Shown in pieces: positions 36,481 through 45,385 of a stretch of 64,000 nt of DNA. Each line of letters begins with the position of its first letter. The stretch's first letter is position 1. The translations under genes were made by a program, and so were the position numbers. The notes beneath the pieces were generated by a model that searched no databases, was not told where the DNA came from, and saw only the letters and a list, made by a program, of their open reading frames with translations. This stretch comes from Dielma fastidiosa (GTDB lineage Bacteria; Bacillota_I; Bacilli_A; Erysipelotrichales; Erysipelotrichaceae): NCBI RefSeq assembly GCF_000313565.1, contig NZ_HE578923.1:1-64000 (forward strand), given 5' to 3'.

Positions 36481-36882
36481 ATGGCAAAAGTAAAAAAAGC
36501 TGCCGCTGGTGCTCGTAAACGTCGTGTTAGAAAGAATATTGCTCGTGGTGTTGCACACATCCACTCTACATTCAATAACACTATTGTTACAATCACTGAC
36601 GAAAACGGAAATGCGATTGCATGGTCTAGCGCCGGTGCATTAGGATTCAAAGGTTCTCGTAAATCTACACCATTTGCTGCTCAGTTAGCTGGTGAAGCTG
36701 CTGGTAAAGCTGCAATTGATAATGGTATGAAAACTGTTGCTGTTAACGTAAAGGGTCCAGGCCCTGGCCGTGAAGCTGCAGTAAGAGCATTACAAGTAGC
36801 AGGATTAGAAATTACATTGATCAATGATGTAACTCCAATTCCACACAATGGATGTCGTCCACCAAAACGACCACGTGGTTAA
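36481..36882 (+). CDS. rpsK: 30S ribosomal protein S11
   Basis: 133 residues; [19 protein letters not shown] and the C-terminal [11 protein letters not shown] are diagnostic. Platform protein near the mRNA exit. Confidence 0.98.
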   Translation: MAKVKKAAAGARKRRVRKNIARGVAHIHSTFNNTIVTITDENGNAIAWSSAGALGFKGSRKSTPFAAQLAGEAAGKAAIDNGMKTVAVNVKGPGPGREAAVRALQVAGLEITLINDVTPIPHNGCRPPKRPRG

Positions 36883-36909
36883 TTTAAACCTAAACTGAGG
36901 AGGTAAGCT

Positions 36910-37869
36910 ATGCAAAAATTCGAACGTGCACATTTTGAAGTAAAAGAGTATGTTGAGTCAGAAAGTTACGGAAAATTTGTGATTGAACCGCTTGAAAGAG
37001 GGTTCGGCCAAACAATCGGTAACGCATTAAGACGTGTTTTGCTCTCCTCATTACCGGGAGCTGCTGTATTCTCAATTAAAGTTGACGGCATCTACCATGA
37101 ATTCACATCAATTCCGGGAATCATGGAAGATGTTACAGCAATTATTTTAAATATTAAAACACTGATTATGGAGATCGACACCGATGAAGTGTATACACTG
37201 CGTATCTCTAAAAAGGGACCTGGTCCTGTAACGGGCGGCGATATTATCTGTCCGGAGGGTGTAAAGGTTCTGAATAAGGATTTATACATCTGTACATTAG
37301 AAGAAGACGGTGTACTCGAAATGGAACTTCAGGCACGTATTGGACGCGGTTATGTAAGTGCTGATACTAATAAGCAAATGTATCAGACACCAAACCAGCC
37401 GTTGGGTACTATCTATACTGACTCTATTTACACACCAATCGAAAGAGTTTCCTATCAGGTTGAACCAACTCGTGTTGGTCAAAATGCAAAATATGATAAG
37501 ATCATTTTTGAAATTTGGACTAACGGATCAATTACTCCTCAGGAATCAGTTGCATTAGGATCAAAAATTCTGATTGACCATCTTGAACTGTTAACAAACG
37601 TTCATGATGCTGTTAATGATATGGAATCAATCATGAAAGAAGCTCAGGGCGAAGTTGTCAATAAGGGTCTTGTGATGATGATTGAAGATCTTGATCTTTC
37701 TGTTCGTTCATACAACTGTTTAAAACGTGCAGGTATTCAAACTGTTGAAGAACTGACACAAAAAACAGAAGATGAAATGATGAGAGTAAGAAACTTAGGT
37801 AAGAAATCACTTAAGGAAGTTAAAGATAAAATTTATGATTTGGGCTTAAGCTTCAAATCATTTGAATAG
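36910..37869 (+). CDS. rpoA: RNA polymerase subunit alpha
   Basis: 319 residues. The N-terminal dimerisation domain contains GFGQTIGNALRRVLLSSLPGA. The C-terminal domain (about 250-315) contains LDLSVRSYNCLKRAGIQTVEEL, which contacts UP elements and activators. AGGAGG upstream. Confidence 0.98.
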   Translation: MQKFERAHFEVKEYVESESYGKFVIEPLERGFGQTIGNALRRVLLSSLPGAAVFSIKVDGIYHEFTSIPGIMEDVTAIILNIKTLIMEIDTDEVYTLRISKKGPGPVTGGDIICPEGVKVLNKDLYICTLEEDGVLEMELQARIGRGYVSADTNKQMYQTPNQPLGTIYTDSIYTPIERVSYQVEPTRVGQNAKYDKIIFEIWTNGSITPQESVALGSKILIDHLELLTNVHDAVNDMESIMKEAQGEVVNKGLVMMIEDLDLSVRSYNCLKRAGIQTVEELTQKTEDEMMRVRNLGKKSLKEVKDKIYDLGLSFKSFE

Positions 37870-37890
37870 GTGTAAAGGGAGGACATAAAC

Positions 37891-38253
37891 ATGTGGAATC
37901 GTAGATTTGGACGTACTGCTGATCACCGTAAAGCAATGCTTCGTAACTTAGCTACATCTGTAATTTTGTACGGAAGCGTTGAAACGACTGAAATGAAGGC
38001 AAAAGACTTACGTTCTGTTGTTGATGAACTGATCACTTTGGCAAAGCGCGGAGATCTTCATGCTCGCCGTCAGGCTGCCAGCTTTGTTCGCAATGCTGTT
38101 GATGAAAAAACTGGACAGACTGCAGTTCAAAAACTGTTTAATGAAATCGGACCTAAATACCAAGACCGTAAAGGTGGTTACACTAGCGTAATTAAGACTA
38201 GAAATCGCCGCGGTGATGGTGCTCCGATGGCAATTATTAAATTAGTTGACTAA
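37891..38253 (+). CDS. rplQ: 50S ribosomal protein L17
   Basis: 120 residues; [20 protein letters not shown] is the N-terminal signature. Last gene of the alpha portion, followed by a terminator. In many Bacillota the ecf genes come next; here they are about 10.6 kb away. Confidence 0.98.
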   Translation: MWNRRFGRTADHRKAMLRNLATSVILYGSVETTEMKAKDLRSVVDELITLAKRGDLHARRQAASFVRNAVDEKTGQTAVQKLFNEIGPKYQDRKGGYTSVIKTRNRRGDGAPMAIIKLVD

Positions 38254-38265
38254 TTAACATGTGAA

Positions 38266-38295
38266 AGATGGCTGAGAAATCGGCTGTCTTTTTTT
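38266..38295 (+). terminator. Terminator of the S10-spc-alpha cluster
   Basis: Stem agatggct (38266-38273) / ggctgtct (38282-38289) with G-U pairs, followed by T7. Confidence 0.75.
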
Positions 38296-38400
38296 GTGTG
38301 TTTTGATTTTGATAGTGCTGGACGAGCGAGATTCTTATAATTATAATGTAAATATAGGAGTGGATGGGATAAAGTACAAAGGGAGGAGAATTAAGCCTTT

Positions 38401-39231
38401 ATGATGAAGAAATTCAGTACGATTATCAGCAGGATATTTATCCTTTTAATTGGTGCTTTCTTATTTAGAATATATATATTTTCAAGTGGATGGGAAACCC
38501 TGAATGTACTCATTGAAAACACAAGAGGTCCCTTCTACGCAGATGTTTTGATTGATAAAGAGCTAGTTTTAAATGAGCTGCCACAGCAATATTTAGGTGA
38601 TGATTTATTAGAGGACACCCACAATGATTTGCTGACCCTTAAAGATTTTGAATATGAAGGAAAGAAACCAATGCAAATGAATACTTACATTGAAGGGAAT
38701 TGGAAGCTTGGTCCTTATGAATGTAAGAATACAAAGAATGGGTGTTTATTTTCAACAGATTCCCGGATGCCTGAGACGGTACAGCTTGTACTCATGGATA
38801 AAGATCATAAATTCTATGTATCAGAACCGATAACAGAGACACTGGATAACTGTGTAAAGATTGATTTCAATACCATGAAGGTGACCTATAATCGCAACCA
38901 TATACTAAAATTCATATCCCCGCTATTATGGCTTTTACTGAGTGGAGAATTCATCGTTAGTATCATCCTAGCGAAACGAAAGAGTGAACGCGGTACAGAG
39001 TATTTAGGCAATGATAAATTAGTTGAGTTTTTCTTCTATGTGCCATATGCTATGAGTATAATCTTCCTCATACAACATGCTTATGAGCTAGATTCATTAT
39101 CCATTATTATAGGGTTAATGTTAAATATATTCTATGTCATGCAGAGTGATGATGAGGATGTAGCTCTTTGGATAGCGGCAATTAATTTCTTGATTGCGAT
39201 GCTCTGTTCATTTCTATTACCGATTTTCTAA
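38401..39231 (+). CDS. Uncharacterised membrane protein
   Basis: 276 residues with no recognised family. One transmembrane helix lies at about 9-30. An extracellular-looking region follows (about 31-175) with a single Cys pair (YECKNTKNGCLF). Four hydrophobic helices fill residues 178-276. GGGAGGAG lies about 15 nt upstream, so ATG 38401 or 38404 is the start, with some doubt. Stands alone between the alpha-operon terminator and its own terminator. Confidence 0.6.
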   Translation: MMKKFSTIISRIFILLIGAFLFRIYIFSSGWETLNVLIENTRGPFYADVLIDKELVLNELPQQYLGDDLLEDTHNDLLTLKDFEYEGKKPMQMNTYIEGNWKLGPYECKNTKNGCLFSTDSRMPETVQLVLMDKDHKFYVSEPITETLDNCVKIDFNTMKVTYNRNHILKFISPLLWLLLSGEFIVSIILAKRKSERGTEYLGNDKLVEFFFYVPYAMSIIFLIQHAYELDSLSIIIGLMLNIFYVMQSDDEDVALWIAAINFLIAMLCSFLLPIF

Positions 39232-39244
39232 CAAGCTATATTAA

Positions 39245-39290
39245 AAAAGCGTATTTTACATGGCTGAATCCATAGGAGAATACGCTTTTC
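39245..39290 (+). terminator. Terminator with long stem
   Basis: aaaagcgtatt (39245-39255) pairs with aatacgctttt (39279-39289) around a 23-nt loop, then ctattt. Confidence 0.65.
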
Positions 39291-39391
39291 TATTTCTTAG
39301 GCCGAGCCGCAAACTTTCTTTAAACACACATTCCAGCATTCTCATGCGATATTTAGATGCCTTTGTGGTATACTGTTTAATAGGTGATAAA

Positions 39392-40423
39392 ATGAAAAAA
39401 CTTCTTGTATTAAGTATGCTTCTGTTACTGGCAGGATGTAAGGGTGAACCAGCGATTGAAGGCTTTACTGAAGATCAAATGGCAGAGCTGGGGAAGCATG
39501 AGGAAGTATTGAATAAAGTAAGAGATCAATGTGAATATCAGGAGTCGGTCAGATTGATGATGGATGCCGGTGCATTTAATGCGGATGATGTAGAGCTTTA
39601 TTGTCAGATACCGCTGCGGGCTGAGCTGGTGCCGTCGCTGACTACTTTGGTTACCGCTGGTTATGATGCGGATCAGATTAAAACCCTTTTTGATTTGAAT
39701 TTCTATCGGCCGGAAAATACTGCCCGCTATTTGAATTATGCGGCTGATAATCCACAGTACAGCTTGGAAGATGTTGTAGTAAGAATCAATATCGGTTTAG
39801 ATGTGCCATTCTTTACGAATACCCATGTCATTGAGGATACGAGCGATTTCGGCATGCTGATTAATAAATATAATGAATTGCCGGAGGGCTATGAGCCAGC
39901 TGAATTGATGATAACCCCAAGTCCATGTACGATTGGTTTTCATTTTTCCTGTTCATTTAATGATCCGCAATATGTGGAAAAGACAGCGGGTGAGCATTTT
40001 CAGCAGTTAGTTGATGCGGCAGCTGAAGCTGGTATCAAGATTAATGCAATTGCATCGTATCGTTCCTATGACTATCAATACAACCTCTATCATTATTATC
40101 TGAATGAGCAAGGTCAGGAATATGCCGATCTATATTATGCAAGACCAGGACAGAGTGAACATAATTCAGGACTGGCAATCGATGTGACAATGAATGATAT
40201 GAATTATAATGAAATAGAGCTGGGCGCTGATTATCCATGGCTGCTTGAGCATATGGCAGATTATGGCTTCATCCTTCGTTATCCTGAGGATAAGACTGAA
40301 TACACCGGCTTTGGTTATGAATCATGGCATCTGCGTTATGTCGGTGAAGAAATCGCCAAGGTTGTGATGGAGAACAATTGGTGTCTGGAAGAATATTATG
40401 CGAGAATGGATGTGACAAAATGA
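39392..40423 (+). CDS. D-Ala-D-Ala carboxypeptidase, VanY/M15B family lipoprotein
   Basis: 343 residues from ATG 39392, which gives a clean lipoprotein signal (MKKLLVLSMLLLLAGC, Cys16). The 44-residue extension to 39260 lacks a ribosome site and runs into the upstream terminator. The M15 zinc site is seen in the C-terminal half: RSYDYQYNLY, then SEHNSGLAIDV (His and Asp ligands) and ESWHLRYVG (catalytic Glu and His). It would trim the last D-Ala of peptidoglycan stem peptides outside the membrane. The N-terminal half (17-190) is unassigned. The stop overlaps the capA-like start. Confidence 0.88.
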   Translation: MKKLLVLSMLLLLAGCKGEPAIEGFTEDQMAELGKHEEVLNKVRDQCEYQESVRLMMDAGAFNADDVELYCQIPLRAELVPSLTTLVTAGYDADQIKTLFDLNFYRPENTARYLNYAADNPQYSLEDVVVRINIGLDVPFFTNTHVIEDTSDFGMLINKYNELPEGYEPAELMITPSPCTIGFHFSCSFNDPQYVEKTAGEHFQQLVDAAAEAGIKINAIASYRSYDYQYNLYHYYLNEQGQEYADLYYARPGQSEHNSGLAIDVTMNDMNYNEIELGADYPWLLEHMADYGFILRYPEDKTEYTGFGYESWHLRYVGEEIAKVVMENNWCLEEYYARMDVTK

Positions 40424-41604
40424 AGAAATTAAAAATATTGCTTGCTTTATTTGTATTATGCGGCTGTCAGTCAGCACCAACTGAACCTGATGAAGTTACT
40501 GACCCGGTAGTAAAAGAGGAGACACCACCTGAGAATCAAGATGTTGTTGTGCATTTCAGCGGTGTGGGTGACAATTTGATTCATGATTCAATTTATCGTG
40601 ATGCGGATCGCCTGGCGGGTGAAATGAATGATGGCCTTTATGATTTTTTGCCGATGTATGAAGATGTCAAAGATGAAATTGAGAAATCTGATTTAGCATT
40701 CATTAATCAGGAGACAATTTTAGGCGGTGATGAGCTGGGACTGTCAGGGTATCCGACCTTTAATTCTCCGCAGTGCCTTGCTGAACAGCTGCCGGCCTTT
40801 GGTTTTAATATGATCAATCACGCGACCAATCATGCGCTGGACAAGTGGGAAACCGGTGTCAATAATGCTATTTCATTCTGGCGTCAGCAATCTGGTATTG
40901 TGATGGCAGGGATCTATGATTCATGGGAAGATCGTGCCGAGGTTAGGGTGATTGAAAAAAATGGCATTCGTTTTTCCTTTCTGGCTTATACTTATGGCAC
41001 TAACGGCATAGAATCTTATGCCGGTTATGCGATTCCATACTTTGATGAGACAGCGATCCGCGAAGATGTAGCGCGCGCCAAGGAAGTCAGCGATGTAGTA
41101 ATTGTATCGGCACATTGGGGGAATGAGAACCAATTTGAACCAAATGAATTTGAATATGAATATGCACAGCTTTTTGCTGATCTGGGCGTCGATGTTGTTA
41201 TTGGTACCCATCCGCATGTTATTCAGCCGGTGACATGGGTAACGGGTGCTTCAGGTAATAATACCTTGGTCGTTTATTCCCTGGGAAATTTTATTGGCGG
41301 AATGCTGGATATGTATAATAATTTATCTGGAATGATTTCCTTTGATTTCGTAAAAAAAGCGGATACAGAAAAGATTACCGTAGAGAATGTAAAATGGATA
41401 CCGCTTGTTTGTCATTACGAGGGAGATGCCAATGATATTATGAATACACGATTAAATTTCAAAGTATATAAGCTTAAGAATTATACCGATGAACTCGCCA
41501 GTCAGCATGGACTTAATGGCTATGAGGGACAAGTGGTTACGAAAGAGGCCTTCAGTGCACGGACTCATGAGGTAATTGGTAATATCATACCTATCGAGGA
41601 GTAA
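40420..41604 (+). CDS. CapA family lipoprotein (PGA_cap metallophosphatase fold)
   Basis: 394 residues. Lipobox LCGC (Cys16). Family motifs in order: FSGVGDNLIHDSIY, LAFINQETILGG, NMINHATNHALD, VSAHWGNE and VIGTHPHVIQP, the His/Asp/Asn set of a calcineurin-like metal site. CapA proteins are linked to poly-gamma-glutamate capsule production, but many stand-alone homologues have unknown surface roles, and no capBC genes are here. The ATG overlaps the VanY stop (ATGA), so the two lipoproteins are made together. Confidence 0.85.
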   Translation: MKKLKILLALFVLCGCQSAPTEPDEVTDPVVKEETPPENQDVVVHFSGVGDNLIHDSIYRDADRLAGEMNDGLYDFLPMYEDVKDEIEKSDLAFINQETILGGDELGLSGYPTFNSPQCLAEQLPAFGFNMINHATNHALDKWETGVNNAISFWRQQSGIVMAGIYDSWEDRAEVRVIEKNGIRFSFLAYTYGTNGIESYAGYAIPYFDETAIREDVARAKEVSDVVIVSAHWGNENQFEPNEFEYEYAQLFADLGVDVVIGTHPHVIQPVTWVTGASGNNTLVVYSLGNFIGGMLDMYNNLSGMISFDFVKKADTEKITVENVKWIPLVCHYEGDANDIMNTRLNFKVYKLKNYTDELASQHGLNGYEGQVVTKEAFSARTHEVIGNIIPIEE

Positions 41605-41606
41605 TT

Positions 41607-42188
41607 ATGGAAGCGTTAATTAAAGAGATGGAAGCATATGCGGCAGAAAATCATGTGCCGATCATGCAGCAGGAAGGCATAGAATTTTTTCAGAAGCTTG
41701 TTGAGAAGGAAGAAATAAGGAGCATACTAGAATTGGGGACCGCCATCGGTTATTCAGCAATCCAACTGGCAAGGCTGCATCCAGACATTCATGTTGTTAC
41801 GATTGAAAGAGATGAAGAACGATATCAGCTGGCTGTTGAAAATGTGAAGCGCAGCGGGTTAGAGAAGCAGATAACATGTATCTTTGATGATATCATGAAT
41901 GTGGAATTAAGTGATTCATTTGATTGTATCTTCATTGATGCGGCCAAGGCACAGTATATTCGCTTCTTTGAACGCTTTGAAGCAAATCTGAAGCCCGGCG
42001 GTGTCATCGTCAGTGATAATCTGAAATTTCATGGCTTGGTCGGCGCACCATTAATTAAATCACGCAATCTGCGTTCTCTGGTACGCAAAATTCAGGGATA
42101 CATTGATTATTTAAAAACGCGTGATGATTATGAAACGGTATTTTATGAATGCGGTGATGGTGTAGCGGTAAGTCGTAAAAGAATTTAA
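41607..42188 (+). CDS. O-methyltransferase, TrmR/YrrM-like
   Basis: 193 residues, class I SAM-dependent fold. Motif I is LELGTAIGYSAIQLA; the acidic residue at VTIERDEER binds the ribose; FIDAAKAQYIRFFE and GGVIVSDN are typical of family-3 O-methyltransferases. The B. subtilis relative YrrM (TrmR) methylates 5-hydroxyuridine in tRNA, which is the likely role here. RBS GAGGAG; starts 2 nt after the capA-like gene, so part of the same operon. Confidence 0.82.
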   Translation: MEALIKEMEAYAAENHVPIMQQEGIEFFQKLVEKEEIRSILELGTAIGYSAIQLARLHPDIHVVTIERDEERYQLAVENVKRSGLEKQITCIFDDIMNVELSDSFDCIFIDAAKAQYIRFFERFEANLKPGGVIVSDNLKFHGLVGAPLIKSRNLRSLVRKIQGYIDYLKTRDDYETVFYECGDGVAVSRKRI

Positions 42189-42250
42189 GCGAACTTCTTC
42201 CATAATCAGTAAAATGTGTTACAATAAATAAAAGAAAGTGGTGATTCAAG

Positions 42251-42928
42251 ATGAAAAAAGCATTAACTACGATTGCAATCTTAGGTGGTATTGCCGCTGC
42301 GGTTGCCTATAAATTAAAAAAAGATGAAGAAAAAAAGATCATGAAACTTGAACAGGAGCTTCTTGACGAAGAAAATAGTACAGAAAATCACGAAGCAGAG
42401 GCGGATCAGGAAGCTTGCTGCTGTGAAGCTGAACCAGAAGCAGCCTGCAGCTGTGCGGAAGAGAGCTGCGGATGTGATGAAAGCTGTACTTGTGAAGAAG
42501 GCTGCGCGTGTGAAGATGAAGCGGCATGTAGCTGCGGTGATGAAGAGGCATGTGCCTGTGAAACAGAAAAGTGTGAAGCAGCAGATCCTCAGTATCCATA
42601 TTTAAGTGCTGATGATAAAAAACGCATCGATGAAATCAATCAGGAAGTAATTGCAAATCTGGAAGAAAACGGTGATGTTCATGAAAACGAACGGCCTGTC
42701 CAGCATACGGTCGTTTTCACTAATCTTGATGATTTAGAAAACTATAAGACAGCGGTTATCAATAAAGGCTTTGTCGTAACAAAGGGCGAAGGAGCACTTG
42801 AACTTTATGTACTGCACATTGCGCCAATTGATCGCATTCAATTGATTCAAAATATTTATTATCTAGCTAATCTGGCATTAGAAATGCACGGTGTATACAA
42901 GGGCTGGAAAAGCCGCGTAAGCTACTAG
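42251..42928 (+). CDS. Cysteine-rich acidic protein with RraB-like C-terminal domain
   Basis: 225 residues in three parts: an N-terminal hydrophobic anchor (about 5-21), a Cys/Glu/Ala-rich segment (about 55-112) holding 16 Cys among many acidic residues, and a C-terminal domain (about 145-225). The last resembles RraB (regulator of ribonuclease E activity): a strand beginning HTVVFTNLDDLENYK and the ending YLANLALEMHGVYKGW. The Cys-rich linker looks able to bind several metal ions. I know no named family with this combination. Preceded by a weak GGTG site and followed by a strong terminator. Confidence 0.6.
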   Translation: MKKALTTIAILGGIAAAVAYKLKKDEEKKIMKLEQELLDEENSTENHEAEADQEACCCEAEPEAACSCAEESCGCDESCTCEEGCACEDEAACSCGDEEACACETEKCEAADPQYPYLSADDKKRIDEINQEVIANLEENGDVHENERPVQHTVVFTNLDDLENYKTAVINKGFVVTKGEGALELYVLHIAPIDRIQLIQNIYYLANLALEMHGVYKGWKSRVSY

Positions 42929-42932
42929 AATC

Positions 42933-42957
42933 AAAAAAAGGCGAAAGCCTTTTTTTC
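42933..42957 (+). terminator. Rho-independent terminator (GAAA loop)
   Basis: aaaaaaaggc and gcctttttt arms enclose a GAAA tetraloop; 10-bp class stem with T tail. Confidence 0.85.
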
Positions 42958-42981
42958 ATTCGATCAGGGGAGGTGAAGGTA

Positions 42982-44316
42982 TTGCTGAAGAAACGGCTGA
43001 ATATCGGTTTCATGTTTGTGACAGGAGCTGTGTTATTATATTTGGGTGTTATTTTTATTACGAATTGGGCATCGGCTTTGAAGCTGACTTATCAGTTTTT
43101 CAGTATTGGTATAGTTATCTTAACCCTCTCTTCAATTGGTTATCTTTGTATCAATCGCTGGAATAGCCGAAAATCGGCGCTGCTGATTCAAGTGATTGGC
43201 CTTATTATCGTTGGTCTTATTTGTTATGGTAATGTTGAGCGGCTGATGGCGTTGGTACCGGTTGTGCTTGGCTTCTGGCTGCTTATTTTAACGGTTGTCA
43301 AAGGCATTACCTCCTATTTGATGCTGCATGATCATCTGCCATATGCCCGCTCGCAGGTATTTATGACCATTCTCTATCTGCTGAGCGCGATCGCGTTAAT
43401 TTTTAACCCAAGTGATTATTCACTGGAAGTAATCATCGTCTGCGGAGCGTATTTTATCTTATATGGAGCGTTTTTCGTATTCCGTGCGCTGACTGCATTG
43501 ATTCCCGAATCGGTGATTGAAGATATCGACAATCGTTTTCAGTTAGCGATTCCAACCATGGTTGGCGCATTGCTGCCGCCGCATTTGATGAAGGTTATTT
43601 TATCCCGTTCAGAATCAGATCAGCAGCGTGAGGAATTTGATGTTATTAAAAAGGATCTGAAAAGTGATCTTGAAGTCATCGTCCATGTTGCCAAAAGCGG
43701 CCCGGCACAGCTGGGACACTGTGATTTAAGCTATCATGGCACACTGCTTTCCTATGGCTGCTACGATCCTCATGTTCGTTATCTATTTGGTACCTACGGT
43801 GATGGTGTGGCTATTTTAGCTCCTAAAGATGAGTATTTATATAACTGTCTGAAAAATGAGAATAAGGTGCTTGTGACCTTTGGCTTAGTATTAAATGACC
43901 GTCAAAAGGAACAGCTGAATCAGTCACTGTTAGAATCCTTCGCTAAGTTTGAACCCTTTAATTCAGATGAAGAATTAAAACGGCAGGGAATTGAGCCAAA
44001 AGGAATCTGCGATGATTATTTAAGCCGTGTTACCCGTAATGTACATAATTCACACTTCTATAAAATTAAAGAGGGAAAGTTTAAAACCTTTTTTGTCTTT
44101 TATACAAACTGTGTTTCCTATGTTTCCAAGCATCTCAGCAAGATAGGCTTCTCAATCCTTGATTTCAGCGGTATTATCTCACCAGGTGCTTATTATGATT
44201 TTTTAAACAATGAATTTAAAAGCGGCAAAGGCTGTGTGATTTACCGCAAGGTATATACGCCTAAAGATGCATGGCAGTTTAAAACTCATGAAAGAGAGGA
44301 CAAAACTGATTTGTAG
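42982..44316 (+). CDS. DUF308 membrane protein fused to a papain-like cytosolic domain
   Basis: About 444 residues. The N-terminal 175 residues hold six hydrophobic helices resembling the HdeD/DUF308 family. The C-terminal 230 residues are soluble. They carry a His motif (PAQLGHCDLSYHG) before a Cys motif (FYTNCVSYVSKHL), the order of circularly permuted NlpC/P60-like papain folds such as YiiX. A hydrolase acting at the membrane is possible; the substrate is unknown. TTG 42982 is 8 nt after GGGGAGG and is preferred over the GTG that overlaps that site. Confidence 0.55.
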   Translation: MLKKRLNIGFMFVTGAVLLYLGVIFITNWASALKLTYQFFSIGIVILTLSSIGYLCINRWNSRKSALLIQVIGLIIVGLICYGNVERLMALVPVVLGFWLLILTVVKGITSYLMLHDHLPYARSQVFMTILYLLSAIALIFNPSDYSLEVIIVCGAYFILYGAFFVFRALTALIPESVIEDIDNRFQLAIPTMVGALLPPHLMKVILSRSESDQQREEFDVIKKDLKSDLEVIVHVAKSGPAQLGHCDLSYHGTLLSYGCYDPHVRYLFGTYGDGVAILAPKDEYLYNCLKNENKVLVTFGLVLNDRQKEQLNQSLLESFAKFEPFNSDEELKRQGIEPKGICDDYLSRVTRNVHNSHFYKIKEGKFKTFFVFYTNCVSYVSKHLSKIGFSILDFSGIISPGAYYDFLNNEFKSGKGCVIYRKVYTPKDAWQFKTHEREDKTDL

Positions 44317-44335
44317 AAGAAATCATATTTTGTTA

Positions 44336-44364
44336 TTGACAAAATGTAAGCGTTTTAGTAAGAT
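44336..44364 (+). promoter_or_regulatory. Promoter of the beta-glucoside operon with overlapping cre-like site
   Basis: TTGACA (44336-44341), a 17-nt spacer and TAAGAT (44359-44364). The spacer contains tgtaagcgtttta, close to the CcpA cre consensus but with mismatches at its 3' end. Repression by preferred sugars is therefore likely. Confidence 0.7.
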
Positions 44365-44385
44365 GTAAGTGGACAAAGATAAATC

Positions 44386-44423
44386 GGTTTTGTTACTTAA
44401 TCAAGGTTATTAAGGCAAACTCC
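44386..44423 (+). promoter_or_regulatory. RAT: LicT/BglG antiterminator RNA site
   Basis: The sequence begins ggttttgttact and ends aaggcaaactcc, the two conserved halves of a ribonucleic antiterminator. Its 3' half is also the 5' arm of the adjacent terminator, so the two folds exclude each other. Confidence 0.85.
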
Positions 44424-44469
44424 AAAGTTGATTGTAAAGCAAGCAATCATGATGGGGTTTGCTTTTTTT
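44415..44469 (+). terminator. LicT-controlled terminator
   Basis: gcaaactcc (44415-44423) pairs with ggggtttgc (44454-44462), followed by T7. Stops transcription before the antiterminator gene unless the RAT is bound. Confidence 0.85.
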
Positions 44470-44501
44470 ATGTCCTATGGAAAGGAGTGGTTAAGAAAGA
44501 T

Positions 44502-45368
44502 ATGATGAAAAACCAATTAAAAGTGAAACGAGTAATCAATAACAACATTGTCATCGCGGAAAACTTCAAAGGCCAAGAAGTTGTCGCAATCGGCAAAGGG
44601 TTAGGGTTCAAGAAAGATAAGCATGATATCATTTCCGAAAATGAAATCAGCAAGACTTTCATTTCATTAGATAATCAAAACAAGCAAAGACTGCTGACAT
44701 TATTTGATGAAGCTCCTTATGAAATTATTGAATTAACTCAATCAATTATCGAAATGGCACAAAATGAACTGCATGCGACATTTAATGTCAATTTGGTAAT
44801 TGCTCTGGCTGATCATATCAACTTCAGTGTCAATCAATATAAATCTGGTTTTGATTCCTTTGCTTTAGTAAATGAAGAAGTCAAGCGATTTTATAAGGAT
44901 GAATATGAAGTAGGTAAAAAGGCACTGAAAATGATTAATGAAACTTTAAATATTAATTTAAAGAAAGAAGAATCAACCTCTATTGCTTTCCATTTAATAA
45001 CCGCTACTGAAAATAAGACCAACCGAGAAGCATTGAAAATCATGAAAGCTGTGAGTGAAATCATGAATATCGTTGAGACAGATTTAAGTATCGTTGTTGA
45101 TGAGGATTCAATGGCTTATTCACGATTTGTAATTCATCTTAAGTTTTTCATGAGAAGGGTTTTATTTGAAGCAACAAAACCATCGGATGAATCATTAGGG
45201 GATATTTATTCACAGATTCAGACGGGGCATGATGAAGCGAATCTTTGTGTCGATAAGATTGCCGAATATGTATCAGAAACTTATAACTGCAGTGTCAGTG
45301 ATGATGAACGATTATATCTGATTATTCATGTTGAACGGCTGCTTAAACAAGCCAAGCATAACCAATAA
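44502..45368 (+). CDS. BglG/LicT family transcriptional antiterminator
   Basis: 288 residues. RNA-binding CAT domain about 1-57 (VKRVINNNIVIAENFKGQEVVAIGKGLGF), then two PTS regulation domains at about 65-170 and 175-285. Conserved His residues occur in LADHINFS, AFHLITA, RFVIHLKFF and LIIHVER; phosphorylation of these by EIIB or HPr controls activity. ATG 44502 is 14 nt after AAAGGAG; a GTG within that site is less likely. It lies behind its own RAT, so it is autoregulated, and it leads the PTS operon. Confidence 0.92.
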   Translation: MMKNQLKVKRVINNNIVIAENFKGQEVVAIGKGLGFKKDKHDIISENEISKTFISLDNQNKQRLLTLFDEAPYEIIELTQSIIEMAQNELHATFNVNLVIALADHINFSVNQYKSGFDSFALVNEEVKRFYKDEYEVGKKALKMINETLNINLKKEESTSIAFHLITATENKTNREALKIMKAVSEIMNIVETDLSIVVDEDSMAYSRFVIHLKFFMRRVLFEATKPSDESLGDIYSQIQTGHDEANLCVDKIAEYVSETYNCSVSDDERLYLIIHVERLLKQAKHNQ

Positions 45369-45385
45369 CTTGGAAAGGAGAAAAT

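Noticed and set aside
40420-41604. Capsule (poly-gamma-glutamate) locus
   Set aside because: Only a CapA-like lipoprotein is present; the capB and capC synthase genes are absent nearby.
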